From contig NZ_CP020880.1 of the NCBI RefSeq assembly GCF_002157855.1, positions 62,001 to 126,000 on the forward strand: 64,000 bases of DNA. Direction: 5' to 3'. Each line of letters opens with the position of its first letter. Position 1 is the first letter of the stretch. Position numbers and translations under genes: made by a program. This DNA comes from Sutcliffiella horikoshii (GTDB lineage Bacteria > Bacillota > Bacilli > Bacillales > Bacillaceae_I). The notes under the pieces are model-generated. The model did not search any database. It saw only the letters and a list, made by a program, of their open reading frames with translations, and was not told where the DNA came from. This document shows, piece by piece, positions 44,634 to 54,445 of the stretch.

Positions 44634-45725
44634 ATGTTAAGGCGTACGGTTCAACTGTTCTTTTTAATTCTTGGCGGAACATTGGGGATCTTTTTCATTC
44701 CCGAGCTGTTTTCACTCTTGAATCTAGGGGATATCCCTTTTCTTACGAAGCCTTATACTGTTGCTATTTTAGGAGCAATTATATTTTTTATCCTTACTTT
44801 TTGGTTAGTGGATTATGTTGTAGGATTCATTAAATGGATTGAGGAATCTTTAGTGAAAGCGCCTGTTACCGATGTGTTATTTGGTAGTTTAGGGCTGATT
44901 TTCGGACTGATTGTCGCTTATCTGGCAGTTATTCCATTAGAGAGAATCCCATTTGTCAGCGCCATATTCCCTATTTTCATTACCATTCTATTAGGATATC
45001 TTGGTTTTCAAGTAGGTTTCAAAAAACGAGATGAACTGGTAAATCTATTTTCTATTTCCTCAAAATTCGGGAAGAAAAAATCAGTAGAAGATGACGAGTT
45101 GGATTTATCCTCAAAGAAGCTGAAAATCTTGGATACAAGCGTTATTATTGATGGCCGGGTTGCGGATATTTGCCAAACCGGTTTTCTAGAAGGGACCATC
45201 GTCATTCCGCGATTTGTTCTAGAAGAGCTTCAGCATATCGCTGACTCATCAGACGTATTAAAACGTAATCGTGGTCGCCGTGGTTTAGATATTCTAAACA
45301 GGATCCAAAAGGAATTAGCGATAAAAGTAGAGATATATGAAGGTAATTTTGAAGACATTCAGGAAGTGGACTCCAAGCTTGTGAAGCTAGCAAAATTAAC
45401 GTCCGGTGTTGTCGTTACCAATGACTTTAATTTAAACAAAGTATGTGAGCTCCAAGGTGTGGAAGTATTAAATATCAACGACCTAGCAAATGCGGTAAAG
45501 CCTGTCGTGCTTCCTGGCGAAGAGCTGACTGTACAAGTCATTAAAGACGGAAAAGAACATAATCAAGGTGTCGCGTACCTTGATGACGGAACTATGATTG
45601 TAGTAGAAGAAGGCCGTGATTATATCGGCAAGCACATCCAAGTTCTAGTCACAAGCGTCCTCCAGACATCTGCCGGACGAATGATCTTTGCCAAGCCCAA
45701 ACAACTGGAACGGGCAGCCTTATAA
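44634..45725 (+). CDS. yacL: PIN/TRAM-domain membrane protein YacL
   Basis: A 363-residue protein with four N-terminal membrane spans (residues 1-125), a PIN ribonuclease-like domain ([16 protein letters not shown], conserved acidic residues) and a C-terminal TRAM domain ([20 protein letters not shown]). Function unsettled. GGGAGGTGAGG precedes the ATG. A TATAAT at 44608-44613 may belong to its promoter, but no good -35 is found. Confidence 0.92.
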   Translation: MLRRTVQLFFLILGGTLGIFFIPELFSLLNLGDIPFLTKPYTVAILGAIIFFILTFWLVDYVVGFIKWIEESLVKAPVTDVLFGSLGLIFGLIVAYLAVIPLERIPFVSAIFPIFITILLGYLGFQVGFKKRDELVNLFSISSKFGKKKSVEDDELDLSSKKLKILDTSVIIDGRVADICQTGFLEGTIVIPRFVLEELQHIADSSDVLKRNRGRRGLDILNRIQKELAIKVEIYEGNFEDIQEVDSKLVKLAKLTSGVVVTNDFNLNKVCELQGVEVLNINDLANAVKPVVLPGEELTVQVIKDGKEHNQGVAYLDDGTMIVVEEGRDYIGKHIQVLVTSVLQTSAGRMIFAKPKQLERAAL

Positions 45726-45741
45726 GTAAATAGTAGTAACC

Positions 45742-45784
45742 TTTACCCTCTTAAGCTTTGCTTAGAGGGTAAAAGTTATTTTGT
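45742..45784 (+). terminator. Probable terminator after yacL
   Basis: TTTACCCTCT (45742-45751) pairs with AGAGGGTAAA (45764-45773). The tail AAGTTATTTTG is only moderately T-rich. Confidence 0.6.
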
Positions 45785-45816
45785 GCTAAAATTCAACACC
45801 CACGGGAGAGTATATA

Positions 45817-46494
45817 ATGAACTATCAAGTAATCGTACTAGCAGCAGGACAGGGCAAGCGGATGAAGGCTGGAAAAAACAAGCAGTTCATCGAGCTTGAG
45901 GGGAAACCTGTCATCATACATACCTTATCCGTCTTTGAAGCGGATCCTTGGTGCATGGAAATCAAACTAGTCATCAATGAAAAAGAAAAAGATATATTCA
46001 AAGAACTTCAACACCAATATCCCGTACAAAAAATAAAAGAAATGGTCATTGGTGGAGAAGAGCGGCAGGATAGCGTGTATAATGGGCTTACATCGCTTCA
46101 ATCAGCAGAAATTGTACTTGTTCATGATGGAGCAAGGCCTTTTATTTCTCAAGAAGTCATTCACCATCTAGTGAAAAAAGCGGCCAAAGAAGGGGCAGCT
46201 ATAGTAGGGGTGCCTGTTAAAGATACGATCAAACGTGTTAGCAAGGCGGGAGTGGTGGAACAAACAGTGGAGCGGTCTAGTTTATGGTCCATTCAAACAC
46301 CTCAAGCTTTTCGATATGCTATCCTAAAAGAGGCGCATGATAAGGCAAAAGCAGAGAACTACTTAGGGACCGACGAAGCAAGTCTCGTAGAACGCATCCA
46401 TGTGCCGGTACACATAGTAGAAGGTGAATACGAAAACTTCAAGCTGACCACACCCGAAGACATAATCCTTGCAAAAGCTTTTCTACAAAAATAA
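45817..46494 (+). CDS. ispD: 2-C-methyl-D-erythritol 4-phosphate cytidylyltransferase IspD
   Basis: Third step of the MEP isoprenoid pathway: MEP + CTP to CDP-ME. It has 225 residues, with nucleotide-binding VLAAGQGKRM and VHDGARPF. Adjacent to ispF, as in most Bacillus. Confidence 0.95.
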   Translation: MNYQVIVLAAGQGKRMKAGKNKQFIELEGKPVIIHTLSVFEADPWCMEIKLVINEKEKDIFKELQHQYPVQKIKEMVIGGEERQDSVYNGLTSLQSAEIVLVHDGARPFISQEVIHHLVKKAAKEGAAIVGVPVKDTIKRVSKAGVVEQTVERSSLWSIQTPQAFRYAILKEAHDKAKAENYLGTDEASLVERIHVPVHIVEGEYENFKLTTPEDIILAKAFLQK

Positions 46495-46519
46495 TATTCT
46501 ATAATAGATGAGGTGCACT

Positions 46520-46996
46520 ATGTTTCGAATTGGACAAGGTTTTGACGTACATCAGTTTGCAGAAGGCAGACCACTAATAATCGGAGGCATCACTATCCCT
46601 TACGAAAAAGGGCTACTCGGACACTCTGATGCCGACGTACTTTTACATACAATCTCTGATGCATGCCTAGGCGCAATCGGAGAAGGAGATATCGGAAAAC
46701 ACTTCCCTGACACTGATCCGGCATTTAAAAATGCAGACTCCGCTGTTTTAATGGAACAGGTATGGGCAATAGTAAAAGAAAAAGGCTATACACTTGGAAA
46801 TGTGGACTGTACCATCATTGCACAAAAACCAAAAATGGCCCCACATATCGAACCGATGCGCAAACGAATAGCGGAATTACTAGAAGCGGACGTGGAACAG
46901 GTCAACGTGAAAGCGACCACCACCGAAAAACTCGGCTTCACCGGCAGAGAAGAAGGAATCGCCGCCCAAGCAGCTGTCCTTTTGATAAAGAGATAG
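46520..46996 (+). CDS. ispF: 2-C-methyl-D-erythritol 2,4-cyclodiphosphate synthase IspF
   Basis: Cyclises CDP-ME 2-phosphate, releasing CMP. 158 residues from ATG 46520 ([13 protein letters not shown]), with GAGGTG upstream. Metal ligands DVH and the SDADVLLH block are present; [11 protein letters not shown] is the C-terminal signature. Confidence 0.96.
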   Translation: MFRIGQGFDVHQFAEGRPLIIGGITIPYEKGLLGHSDADVLLHTISDACLGAIGEGDIGKHFPDTDPAFKNADSAVLMEQVWAIVKEKGYTLGNVDCTIIAQKPKMAPHIEPMRKRIAELLEADVEQVNVKATTTEKLGFTGREEGIAAQAAVLLIKR

Positions 46997-47018
46997 TTTT
47001 TGTAAGACGTGATATCTA

Positions 47019-47205
47019 GCTGTTGATTGGAGCAAAAGGCGAAGACTCCTCGAAAATGCTACGCATTTTCTTCGTGCGATGTTTCGCTGCCGAAGCCTTC
47101 CTTATCCTGAGGGAGATAGCGCTAGGTGGAGACCCCGCAGGCGTAAGCCGAAGGAGGCTCACGTCAGCCCCTAGGAAAGCGAAGCCATTTGCGGAAATCA
47201 ACAGC
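47019..47205 (+). repeat. Dispersed structured repeat, copy D (subtype 1, with 60-bp insert)
   Basis: The ends are a perfect 10-bp inverted repeat, GCTGTTGATT (47019-47028) and AATCAACAGC (47196-47205). The blocks GCGAAGACTCCT, GGGAGATAGCGC, GAGACCCCGCAGGCG and GGAAAGCGAAGCC are shared with copy A. About 60 bp are inserted after GACTCCT (47050-47109), including the hairpin GAAAATGC-TAC-GCATTTTC. It lies between ispF and gltX. Confidence 0.88.
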
Positions 47206-47284
47206 GGCGTTATAACAAAGCCATAGAAAGAAATAGCTACGTGCTTCAGCATTTTTATGTTAAAATAATGCTTAGTTTTAAAAA

Positions 47285-47308
47285 CCGTCAGGGCCCGAAA
47301 GCCGACGG
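47285..47308 (+). other. Hairpin in the gltX leader
   Basis: CCGTC (47285-47289) pairs with GACGG (47304-47308), with a further GGC/GCC pair inside. It lies 4-5 nt before the gltX ribosome site. A TAAAAT about 30 bp upstream may be the -10 box. Regulatory role uncertain. Confidence 0.5.
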
Positions 47309-47326
47309 AAAATGGAGGTAACAAAC

Positions 47327-48778
47327 ATGACAGTTCGTGTACGATATGCCCCAAGTCCAACAGGGCACTTACATATAGGAAACGCCAGAACCGCACTATT
47401 CAACTACCTGTTTGCACGCAGCCAAGACGGGAAATTCATTATCCGCATTGAAGATACAGACAAAAAGCGTAATATCGCAGGTGGAGAAGAAAGCCAGCTG
47501 AAATATTTAAAGTGGCTTGGAATGGACTGGGATGAAAGCGTCGATGTAGGTGGCGAGTATGGACCATACCGCCAATCAGAACGTAATGACATCTACACCA
47601 AATTTTATAACGAGCTTTTAGAAAAAAATCTTGCCTATAAATGCTATTGTACGGAAGAGGAGCTTGAGGCGGAGCGCGAAGAACAGATTGCCCGCGGAGA
47701 GAACCCTAATTACTCGGGCAAGCACAGCAACTTAACTGCAGAAGAGCAACAAGCATTTGAAGCAGAAGGAAGAGAACCAAGCATTCGCTTCCGCGTTCCA
47801 AAGGGAAAAGAAATTAAGTTCAATGACATGGTTAAAGGAGACGTATCTTTTGAATCCGACGGCATTGGTGACTTTGTTATCGTGAAAAAGGACGGAACAC
47901 CTACTTACAATTTTGCCGTGGCGGTTGATGACCATTTGATGCAGATTTCCCACGTTCTTCGTGGAGATGATCATATCTCGAACACGCCAAAACAAATCAT
48001 GATTTTTGAAGCTCTAGGCTGGGATGTTCCTGTGTTCGGTCATATGACATTGATTGTGAACGAAAGCCGCAAGAAATTAAGTAAACGTGATGAGTCCATC
48101 ATCCAGTTTATTGAGCAATATGAGGAGCTTGGCTATTTGCCTGAAGCTTTGTTCAACTTTATTGCCTTGCTTGGTTGGTCTCCGGTCGGCGAAGAGGAAG
48201 TCTTCTCCAAGGATCAATTCATTGAGATCTTTGATACGGCTCGTTTATCCAAATCACCAGCTGTATTTGATACAAACAAATTAACATGGATGAACAACCA
48301 ATACATCAAAACAATGGACCTGGATCGACTTGTTGACATGTCCTTGCCGCACCTAATAAAAGCAGGTCGTCTGGAAGAGACAATGACAGAGGATCAGAAG
48401 GTTTGGGCAAAAGAACTTATCGGACTTTACCAAGAGCAGATGAGTTTTGGAGCAGAAATTGTGGAACTGACGGAAATGTTCTTCCAAACGCACATCGAAT
48501 ACGATGAAGAGGCAAAAGCTGTCTTAGCTGAAGAACAAGTACCGGAAGTAATGGCTGCCTTCCATAATGAATTGGAAACGATGGAGGACTTTTCTGTAGA
48601 CAACATCAAAGCTGCAACGAAGGCCGTTCAAAAAGCAACCGGACATAAAGGGAAAAAGCTTTTCATGCCAATCCGGGTGGCAACGACTGGCCAAACACAT
48701 GGTCGTGACCTGCCGCAAACGATCCATCTATTAGGGAAAGAAACAGTTTTAGCGAGATTGTCGAAGCTAATTGGTTAA
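47327..48778 (+). CDS. gltX: Glutamyl-tRNA synthetase GltX
   Basis: Charges tRNA-Glu and, in Bacillus, also tRNA-Gln for later amidation. It has 483 residues from ATG 47327 ([13 protein letters not shown]), with TGGAGGTAAC upstream. Class I motifs: HLHIGN and KLSKR. Its stop overlaps the -35 of the next promoter. Confidence 0.97.
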   Translation: MTVRVRYAPSPTGHLHIGNARTALFNYLFARSQDGKFIIRIEDTDKKRNIAGGEESQLKYLKWLGMDWDESVDVGGEYGPYRQSERNDIYTKFYNELLEKNLAYKCYCTEEELEAEREEQIARGENPNYSGKHSNLTAEEQQAFEAEGREPSIRFRVPKGKEIKFNDMVKGDVSFESDGIGDFVIVKKDGTPTYNFAVAVDDHLMQISHVLRGDDHISNTPKQIMIFEALGWDVPVFGHMTLIVNESRKKLSKRDESIIQFIEQYEELGYLPEALFNFIALLGWSPVGEEEVFSKDQFIEIFDTARLSKSPAVFDTNKLTWMNNQYIKTMDLDRLVDMSLPHLIKAGRLEETMTEDQKVWAKELIGLYQEQMSFGAEIVELTEMFFQTHIEYDEEAKAVLAEEQVPEVMAAFHNELETMEDFSVDNIKAATKAVQKATGHKGKKLFMPIRVATTGQTHGRDLPQTIHLLGKETVLARLSKLIG

Positions 48779-48803
48779 CATTTTCCGTAAAACATAATAT
48801 GAT
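48775..48803 (+). promoter_or_regulatory. Promoter of the T-box/cysE unit
   Basis: TTAACA (48775-48780) and TATGAT (48798-48803), 17 bp apart, overlapping the gltX stop codon. Confidence 0.65.
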
Positions 48804-48835
48804 AGAACTACCATCTTTAAAAACGAGATAACCAT

Positions 48836-49103
48836 TAATGAATGTTGAAGAGGAGAGTAGGAAAAGTACATCCTTTCCAGAGAGAATCGCCATGGCTGTA
48901 AGCGATTCATGTGATGACTTTTTTGAAATGCACCTCAGAGTCTGTTACTAAAAGGCCTTATAGCCGAGTAAGTGACAGCGGCAACCTCCCGTTACGAGGC
49001 TTAAGTGGGGATGTGGGTCCTTTTATTAGCAACCCATATCCAAACAGAGTGGAACCGCGCTATAAGCGTCTCTGTGTCAATGACACGGAGGCGTTTTTAT
49101 TTT
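48836..49103 (+). ncRNA. Cysteine T-box leader
   Basis: The T-box proper, AGAGTGGAACCGCG (49046-49059), precedes a terminator, GCGTCTCTGTGTCA pairing with TGACACGGAGGCG, then TTTTTATTTT (49065-49104). The specifier codon near the 3' side of stem I reads TGC (48929-48931, in GAAATGCACC), that is Cys. Uncharged tRNA-Cys should stabilise the antiterminator and turn on cysE-cysS. In B. subtilis a T-box holds the same position between gltX and cysE. Confidence 0.9.
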
Positions 49104-49138
49104 GAGAAAATGGTGATCCAAATAGTATCACCTAATCC

Positions 49139-49266
49139 CCTGTTGACTGAAGAGCAGGGAGTGAGACTCCGGCGGTAGGTAGCGGTAGGTTGAGACTCCG
49201 CAACGAAGTGAGGAGGCTCAAGCACCGCCCCGCGGAAAGCGAACTCCCGGAGCGAAAGGAAACAGG
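49139..49266 (+). repeat. Dispersed structured repeat, copy E (subtype 2)
   Basis: The ends are CCTGTT (49139-49144) and AACAGG (49261-49266). Nearly identical to copy C in CAACGAAGTGAGGAGGCTCA and CCCCGCGGAAAGCGAAC. The central stem pairs GCGGT/TTGAG (49182-49194) with CTCAA/ACCGC (49217-49228). It separates the T-box terminator from cysE. Confidence 0.88.
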
Positions 49267-49318
49267 AAGTTAACCAATTCAAAATTAATAATTGGAAAAA
49301 AGAAAGGAGGTTCACTCC

Positions 49319-49984
49319 ATGTTTCGCAAACTAAAGGAAGACATTGAAGTGGTATTTGAACAAGATCCCGCTGCAAGAAATTACTTCGAAGTAATTTTAA
49401 CTTACTCGGGTCTACATGCTGTATGGGCCCACCGGATCGCGCACGCTTTTTTTAAACGGAAAATGTTTTTCATCGCAAGAGTCATCTCCCAAGTGAGCCG
49501 GTTTTTCACCGGAATTGAAATTCATCCAGGTGCCAAAATCGGCCGCAGATTTTTTATTGACCACGGAATGGGAGTTGTCATAGGAGAAACCTGTGAAATT
49601 GGGAATAATGTTACTGTCTTCCAAGGAGTAACCCTCGGCGGTACCGGGAAAGAAAAAGGAAAACGACACCCAACCATTCAGGACAACGCACTGATTGCAA
49701 CAGGTGCCAAAGTATTGGGATCCATTACGATTGGTGAAAACTCTAAGGTTGGAGCGGGTTCGGTTGTATTAAAAGATGTACCTGCCAACTCCACTGTTGT
49801 CGGCATTCCAGGCAAAATCGTCATTCAAGACGGAGTAAAGGTGAAAAGGGATTTAAATCATCACGAAATGCCAGATCCGACAGGTGATCGGTTTGTGGAA
49901 TTGGAAAATCAGATTGCCCGCCTGCAAAATGAACTGCTACTTTTAAAAGAGAGGAAGAAAATAGATGACCATTCATCTTTATAA
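49319..49984 (+). CDS. cysE: Serine O-acetyltransferase CysE
   Basis: Makes O-acetylserine for CysK. It has 221 residues from ATG 49319 ([13 protein letters not shown]), with AAAGGAGG upstream; a longer in-frame form from 49292 lacks support. Left-handed beta-helix hexapeptides run from [19 protein letters not shown] to the C-terminal part; catalytic H in DHGMG. Controlled by the upstream Cys T-box. It overlaps cysS by 20 nt. Confidence 0.96.
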   Translation: MFRKLKEDIEVVFEQDPAARNYFEVILTYSGLHAVWAHRIAHAFFKRKMFFIARVISQVSRFFTGIEIHPGAKIGRRFFIDHGMGVVIGETCEIGNNVTVFQGVTLGGTGKEKGKRHPTIQDNALIATGAKVLGSITIGENSKVGAGSVVLKDVPANSTVVGIPGKIVIQDGVKVKRDLNHHEMPDPTGDRFVELENQIARLQNELLLLKERKKIDDHSSL

Positions 49985-51365
49985 TACATTAACGCGTCAA
50001 AAGGAAAAGTTTGTCCCGCTTGAAGAGGGCAAGGTAAAGATGTATGTGTGCGGACCGACCGTATATAACTACATTCATATCGGAAATGCAAGGCCCCCAA
50101 TCGTGTTTGATACGGTTAGAAGATACTTAGAATACCGCGGCTTTGAAGTGAACTATGTATCTAATTTTACAGATGTGGATGATAAGCTGATCAAGGCTGC
50201 CAAGGAATTAGGAGAAGATGTGCCGACCATTGCAGAAAGGTTTATCGCGGCGTACCATGAAGATGTCTCTGCCCTGGGTTGCAAACAAGCAACTGTGCAC
50301 CCAAGAGTAACGGAAAGCATGGACATTATCATTGAGTTTATTGAGGCATTGATTGAAAAAGGATATGCCTATGAGTCCGGTGGAGATGTTTATTACAAAA
50401 CTCGCGAATTTAAGGAGTATGGAAAGCTTTCACATCAACCGATAGAGGACCTTCAGCTTGGAACTCGTATCGAAGTGGGAGATAAGAAACAAGATGCACT
50501 TGATTTTGTCCTTTGGAAAGCGGCAAAAGAGGGAGAAATCCATTGGGAAAGTCCATGGGGGAAAGGCAGACCAGGTTGGCATATCGAGTGCTCGGCAATG
50601 GCTCGCAAATACCTTGGAGACACCATTGATATCCATGCAGGCGGACAGGACTTGTCCTTCCCGCATCATGAAAATGAAATCGCCCAATCCGAGGCGTTGA
50701 CAGGCAAGACATTTGCTAAGTATTGGCTGCATAATGGGTATATTAATATTGATAACGAAAAAATGTCCAAATCGCTCGGTAACTTCGTGCTGGTTCATGA
50801 CATTATCAAAAAGCATGACCCGCAATTATTGCGTTTCTTTATGCTTTCGGTTCACTATCGTCATCCCATCAACTATAACGAAGAGTTGCTTCAAAGCACC
50901 AATAACGGCCTTGAGCGTATCCGAACAGCTTATGCTAACTTAAAGCATCGTTTGGACAATACAGTAGACCTTGCAACAGATGATACGGAGTGGTTACAAA
51001 AGGTAGAAGAGTTTAAAAATGAATTCATCAAAGTAATGGATGATGATTTTAATACAGCCAATGCGATTTCCGTTCTATTTGATATGGCGAAGCAAGCCAA
51101 CCTTTACTTAAACGGGAAGAATACTTCTGAAAAAGTGTTAAAGGCTTTCATTGCACAGTTTGAAGAATTATTTTCCGTCATCGGTGTATCCCTTACTGCA
51201 GAGGAAGAACTATTGGATGAGGAAATCGAAAGCTTAATCCAGCAGCGCATTGATGCAAGGAAAAACCGTGACTTTGCAAGAGCGGATGAAATTCGTGACG
51301 AATTAAAAGCGAAAAATATCATCCTCGAAGATACTGCACAAGGCACACGATGGAAAAGAGGATAA
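49965..51365 (+). CDS. cysS: Cysteinyl-tRNA synthetase CysS
   Basis: 466 residues, class I. The zinc cysteine C29 lies in [19 protein letters not shown], which also holds the HIGN motif; the KMSKS motif is [18 protein letters not shown] lies inside cysE. Expression should follow the Cys T-box. mrnC begins just after its stop. Confidence 0.97.
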   Translation: MTIHLYNTLTRQKEKFVPLEEGKVKMYVCGPTVYNYIHIGNARPPIVFDTVRRYLEYRGFEVNYVSNFTDVDDKLIKAAKELGEDVPTIAERFIAAYHEDVSALGCKQATVHPRVTESMDIIIEFIEALIEKGYAYESGGDVYYKTREFKEYGKLSHQPIEDLQLGTRIEVGDKKQDALDFVLWKAAKEGEIHWESPWGKGRPGWHIECSAMARKYLGDTIDIHAGGQDLSFPHHENEIAQSEALTGKTFAKYWLHNGYINIDNEKMSKSLGNFVLVHDIIKKHDPQLLRFFMLSVHYRHPINYNEELLQSTNNGLERIRTAYANLKHRLDNTVDLATDDTEWLQKVEEFKNEFIKVMDDDFNTANAISVLFDMAKQANLYLNGKNTSEKVLKAFIAQFEELFSVIGVSLTAEEELLDEEIESLIQQRIDARKNRDFARADEIRDELKAKNIILEDTAQGTRWKRG

Positions 51366-51373
51366 TAGTAACA

Positions 51374-51784
51374 ATGAGCAATACACAAGTAGATGCAAAG
51401 CAATTAAATAGTCTCGCGCTTGCCTATATGGGGGATGCGGTGTATGAAGGATACATCCGCCACCATCTTTTGAAATCCGGGAAGATCCGTCCAAATCAGC
51501 TACATCGGGCTGCAACAAACTATGTGTCTGCGAAATCGCAGGCACATCTGCTTCACCAGCTGATGGATCGTGAATTTTTCACGGAAGAAGAACAAGGTGT
51601 GATCAGACGGGGACGCAATGCGAAGTCCGGTTCGGTACCAAAAAATACGGACGTGCAGACTTACCGCTACTCCACCGCATTTGAAGCACTGATTGGCTAT
51701 CATTATTTAAGCGAAGACATAGACCGCATGGAAGAAATCGTGTTTACCTGCATAGAACTGGTAGACAGCAAGAGAGGTGAATAG
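51374..51784 (+). CDS. mrnC: Mini-ribonuclease 3 (MrnC)
   Basis: An RNase III catalytic domain without the dsRNA-binding domain; in B. subtilis it matures 23S rRNA ends. It has 136 residues from ATG 51374, with AGAGGATAA upstream; the in-frame ATG at 51350 lies inside cysS. The signature [20 protein letters not shown] and [20 protein letters not shown] are conserved. Confidence 0.93.
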   Translation: MSNTQVDAKQLNSLALAYMGDAVYEGYIRHHLLKSGKIRPNQLHRAATNYVSAKSQAHLLHQLMDREFFTEEEQGVIRRGRNAKSGSVPKNTDVQTYRYSTAFEALIGYHYLSEDIDRMEEIVFTCIELVDSKRGE

Positions 51785-51786
51785 AG

Positions 51787-52536
51787 ATGACAAAAGAAAA
51801 AGAATTTATTATGGGGCGTAACCCGGTGCTAGAGGCACTAAAATCAAATCGTGAAATCAACAAGCTATGGATAGCAGAAGGTGGTCAAAAAGGCTCTATC
51901 CAACAGGTAATCGCTATGGCGAAGGAAGCGAATGTCCTCGTACAATTCGTTCCCCGCAAAAAGATTGACCAGATGGTAGAGGGAAATCATCAAGGAGTTG
52001 TCGCTTCTGTCGCTGCCTATGATTATGCCGAGCTTGACGATCTGTATAAGGTTGCAGAACAGCGAAACGAAGATCCTTTCTTTCTCATACTAGATGAAAT
52101 AGAAGATCCGCATAACTTAGGTTCCATCATGCGTACAGCAGATGCAGTAGGGGCACACGGCATCATCATTCCTAAGAGGAGAGCGGTAGGGTTGACCGCC
52201 ACGGTAGCCAAATCCTCCACAGGAGCCATCGAGCACATCCCGGTAGTGCGAGTAACCAACCTTGCCAGGACAGTGGACGAGCTAAAAGAGCGAGGACTTT
52301 GGATCTTCGGAACAGACGCTAAAGGAACCGTTGATTATACGAAAATGGACGGCTCCTTGCCGCTTGGGCTTATTATCGGCAGTGAAGGAAAAGGAATGGC
52401 AAGACTTTTAAAAGAAAAATGCGATTTCCTTGTCTCTTTACCGATGGTGGGGAAAGTTACGTCACTAAATGCTTCTGTCGCAGCAAGTCTATTAATGTAT
52501 GAGGTTTTCCGCAAAAGATTGTCGGCAGGAGAGTAA
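51787..52536 (+). CDS. rlmB: 23S rRNA 2'-O-methyltransferase RlmB (YacO)
   Basis: SpoU/TrmH-family SAM methyltransferase, 249 residues. Substrate-binding N-terminal domain (1-75), then the trefoil-knot domain with motifs EIEDPHNLGSIMRTADA, LIIGSEGKGM and LNASVAASLLMYE. AGAGAGGTGA precedes the ATG, overlapping the end of mrnC. Confidence 0.95.
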   Translation: MTKEKEFIMGRNPVLEALKSNREINKLWIAEGGQKGSIQQVIAMAKEANVLVQFVPRKKIDQMVEGNHQGVVASVAAYDYAELDDLYKVAEQRNEDPFFLILDEIEDPHNLGSIMRTADAVGAHGIIIPKRRAVGLTATVAKSSTGAIEHIPVVRVTNLARTVDELKERGLWIFGTDAKGTVDYTKMDGSLPLGLIIGSEGKGMARLLKEKCDFLVSLPMVGKVTSLNASVAASLLMYEVFRKRLSAGE

Positions 52537-52542
52537 GGAAGA

Positions 52543-53052
52543 ATGGATATTCTACTGGTAGATGGATATAACATTATCGGTGCGTGGCCGGAGCTGAGGG
52601 TCCTGAAAGATCAGGACCTGGCAATGGCCCGTGATATCCTTATTTCTAGAATGGCAGAGTACCAGGCATATACAGGATATAAGGTGATTATTGTCTTTGA
52701 CGCGCATATGTCACAGGGGATAGAGACGAAATACAAAAATCATCGAGTGGAAGTCATTTATACTCGTGAAAACGAAACAGCCGATGAAAGAATCGAAAAA
52801 CTTGCCATCAGTTTAAGTGACATTCGAACACAAATCCATGTGGCCACTTCTGACTTTACAGAACAATGGGCCATCTTCGGACAGGGTGCATTGCGAAAAT
52901 CGGCTCGTGAACTGCTGAATGAGTCAGACGCTATCGAAGCAAGAATAAAAAAACGTGTAACAAAATTTACCAACGAAAAGCCGTCAAAACGCATAGAATT
53001 GGACAATGAAATTTCAGCAATTTTCGAAAAATGGCGTCGAGGACAGCGATGA
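52543..53052 (+). CDS. rae1: Ribosome-associated endonuclease Rae1 (YacP, NYN domain)
   Basis: 169-residue NYN/PIN-like nuclease (ILLVDGYNIIGAWPEL; VIIVFDAHMSQG; acidic active site). B. subtilis Rae1 cleaves mRNA in the ribosomal A site. It follows rlmB by 6 nt and ends the gltX-cysE-rae1 gene run; sigH has its own promoter. Confidence 0.92.
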   Translation: MDILLVDGYNIIGAWPELRVLKDQDLAMARDILISRMAEYQAYTGYKVIIVFDAHMSQGIETKYKNHRVEVIYTRENETADERIEKLAISLSDIRTQIHVATSDFTEQWAIFGQGALRKSARELLNESDAIEARIKKRVTKFTNEKPSKRIELDNEISAIFEKWRRGQR

Positions 53053-53056
53053 GTGG

Positions 53057-53086
53057 TTGACGGTCAATTTATGCCTACTGTATAAT
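53057..53086 (+). promoter_or_regulatory. Sigma-A promoter of sigH
   Basis: TTGACG (53057-53062) and TATAAT (53081-53086) with an 18-bp spacer, right after the rae1 stop. In B. subtilis the sigH promoter is sigma-A dependent and AbrB-repressed. Confidence 0.8.
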
Positions 53087-53120
53087 ATTTCTATCTACTG
53101 ATTCAGTCGGAGGGATAGGT

Positions 53121-53771
53121 GTGATAGTGAGCGATCCAAGAAATGCTAACAGGATATTAGAGCTTATGGAAGACGAACAGATGGTAGAACTTGTGCATTT
53201 AGGTGATAGTGAAGCGCTGGATTATTTAATCAACAAGTATAAGAACTTCGTTCGCGCGAAGGCTAGATCCTATTTTCTTATTGGTGCAGATCGCGAGGAT
53301 ATCGTGCAAGAAGGGATGATAGGTCTATACAAGGCAATCCGGGACTTTAAAGAGGACAAGTTGACTTCTTTCAAGGCGTTTGCCGAACTTTGTATCACAA
53401 GACAAATCATTACTGCGATTAAGACTGCTACAAGACAGAAGCACATTCCGTTGAATTCGTACGTTTCCTTGGACAAGCCTATCTATGATGAGGAATCAGA
53501 CCGTACATTAATGGATGTCATTTCAGGGGCTAAAGTAATGGACCCTGAAGAATTGATTATAAATCAAGAGGAATTTGATGATATAGAAGTTAAGATGGGA
53601 GAGTTGCTGAGCGACCTTGAGAGAAAGGTTCTCGCCCTGTACCTGGACGGACGTTCCTATCAAGAAATTTCAGAAGATTTAAACCGGCATGTGAAATCCA
53701 TCGATAACGCATTGCAAAGGGTAAAACGAAAGTTAGAAAGATACTTGGAACTGAGAGAGATTACTTTATAA
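53121..53771 (+). CDS. sigH: RNA polymerase sigma-H factor
   Basis: Sigma-H drives early sporulation and competence genes. It has 216 residues from GTG 53121, with CGGAGGG 6 nt upstream. Region 2 (NKYKNFVRAKARSYFLIGAD, REDIVQEGMIGLYKAIRDF) and region 4.2 (LDGRSYQEISEDLNRHVKSI) are strongly conserved; the N-terminal 20 residues are variable. Confidence 0.97.
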   Translation: MIVSDPRNANRILELMEDEQMVELVHLGDSEALDYLINKYKNFVRAKARSYFLIGADREDIVQEGMIGLYKAIRDFKEDKLTSFKAFAELCITRQIITAIKTATRQKHIPLNSYVSLDKPIYDEESDRTLMDVISGAKVMDPEELIINQEEFDDIEVKMGELLSDLERKVLALYLDGRSYQEISEDLNRHVKSIDNALQRVKRKLERYLELREITL

Positions 53772-53821
53772 GTAGTAAATTCTCTTGTGTTTATGTAAGA
53801 TGGTTGCGCCTTCAAATCACA

Positions 53822-53850
53822 TTGACTAATTATTACGCCTATGTTACATT
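53822..53850 (+). promoter_or_regulatory. Promoter of rpmGB-secE
   Basis: TTGACT (53822-53827) and TACATT (53845-53850), 17 bp apart, in the sigH-rpmGB gap. Confidence 0.6.
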
Positions 53851-53883
53851 TTTAGGGACATCTATGTTTTGGTGGTGTAACAC

Positions 53884-54033
53884 ATGCAAAGTAAGGTAGC
53901 ACTTGCTTGCGCGGCGTGTTCTTCCCGTAACTACTCAACAGTTAAAGGAAAGTCACAAAGTGCAGAGCGATTAGAGATAAAGAAATTTTGTAAGGTTTGT
54001 AATGCTCACACCGTTCATCGGGAGACAAAATAG
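53884..54033 (+). CDS. rpmGB: 50S ribosomal protein L33 (zinc-binding form)
   Basis: A short 49-residue ribosomal protein. The four zinc-binding cysteines C9, C12, C36 and C39 (CAAC and CKVC) are all present, so this is a C+ form. It reads [10 protein letters not shown] and ends HRETK. GGTGGTGT lies before the ATG. It starts the rpmGB-secE run. Confidence 0.93.
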   Translation: MQSKVALACAACSSRNYSTVKGKSQSAERLEIKKFCKVCNAHTVHRETK

Positions 54034-54062
54034 ATCAGTATCTGGGGTTGGAGGTTACATGG

Positions 54063-54245
54063 ATGGGACGTTTGACTAATTTTTTTCGTGATGTAGCTCG
54101 CGAAATGAAAAAAGTAAGCTGGCCAAAACGCCAGGAACTTACTCGCTACACAATTACAGTAGTAACAACAGTATTGTTTGTAGCAGTGTTTTTCTGGGTT
54201 ATTGACTTAGGTATTTCCGAGTTAATCCGTGCTTTGATTAACTAA
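54063..54245 (+). CDS. secE: Preprotein translocase subunit SecE
   Basis: Single-span Sec translocon subunit, 60 residues from ATG 54063, with TTGGAGGTTAC 7 nt upstream. The cytoplasmic amphipathic helix FRDVAREMKKVSWPKRQEL is followed by one membrane span (TVVTTVLFVAVFFWVIDLGI), the short Gram-positive form. Confidence 0.95.
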   Translation: MGRLTNFFRDVAREMKKVSWPKRQELTRYTITVVTTVLFVAVFFWVIDLGISELIRALIN

Positions 54246-54289
54246 TCACTTAAGAGCGAACAATAATTTTTTCCTTATTCTTTTTGCTC

Positions 54290-54364
54290 TTGAATAAGTA
54301 ATGTTATATCATGGTATAATGTAAATAATACTTTCTGACAAAAAGCCCGTTCAACGGGTTTTTT
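54290..54364 (+). terminator. Promoter followed at once by a terminator, between secE and nusG
   Basis: TTGAAT (54290-54295) and TATAAT (54315-54320; 19-bp spacer) form a plausible promoter. About 20 nt beyond its start, CCCG-TTCAA-CGGG (54346-54358) with A5/T6 flanks makes a clear terminator. It may simply end the secE transcript, or act as an attenuator producing a short RNA. Confidence 0.6.
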
Positions 54365-54445
54365 CATTTGGAAAAAAACACCCCGGTGTTTTAATAGTTT
54401 TACTGATTTTATATAGGTGGTATTCCTTTCGATTAGCCAAACTTC

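Noticed and set aside
47023-47226. 67-codon frame in repeat copy D
   Set aside because: Not conserved in frame in the other repeat copies and broken by their differences.
54048-54062. TTG 54048 as the secE start
   Set aside because: It lies within the ribosome-binding region; ATG 54063 has ideal spacing and family length.
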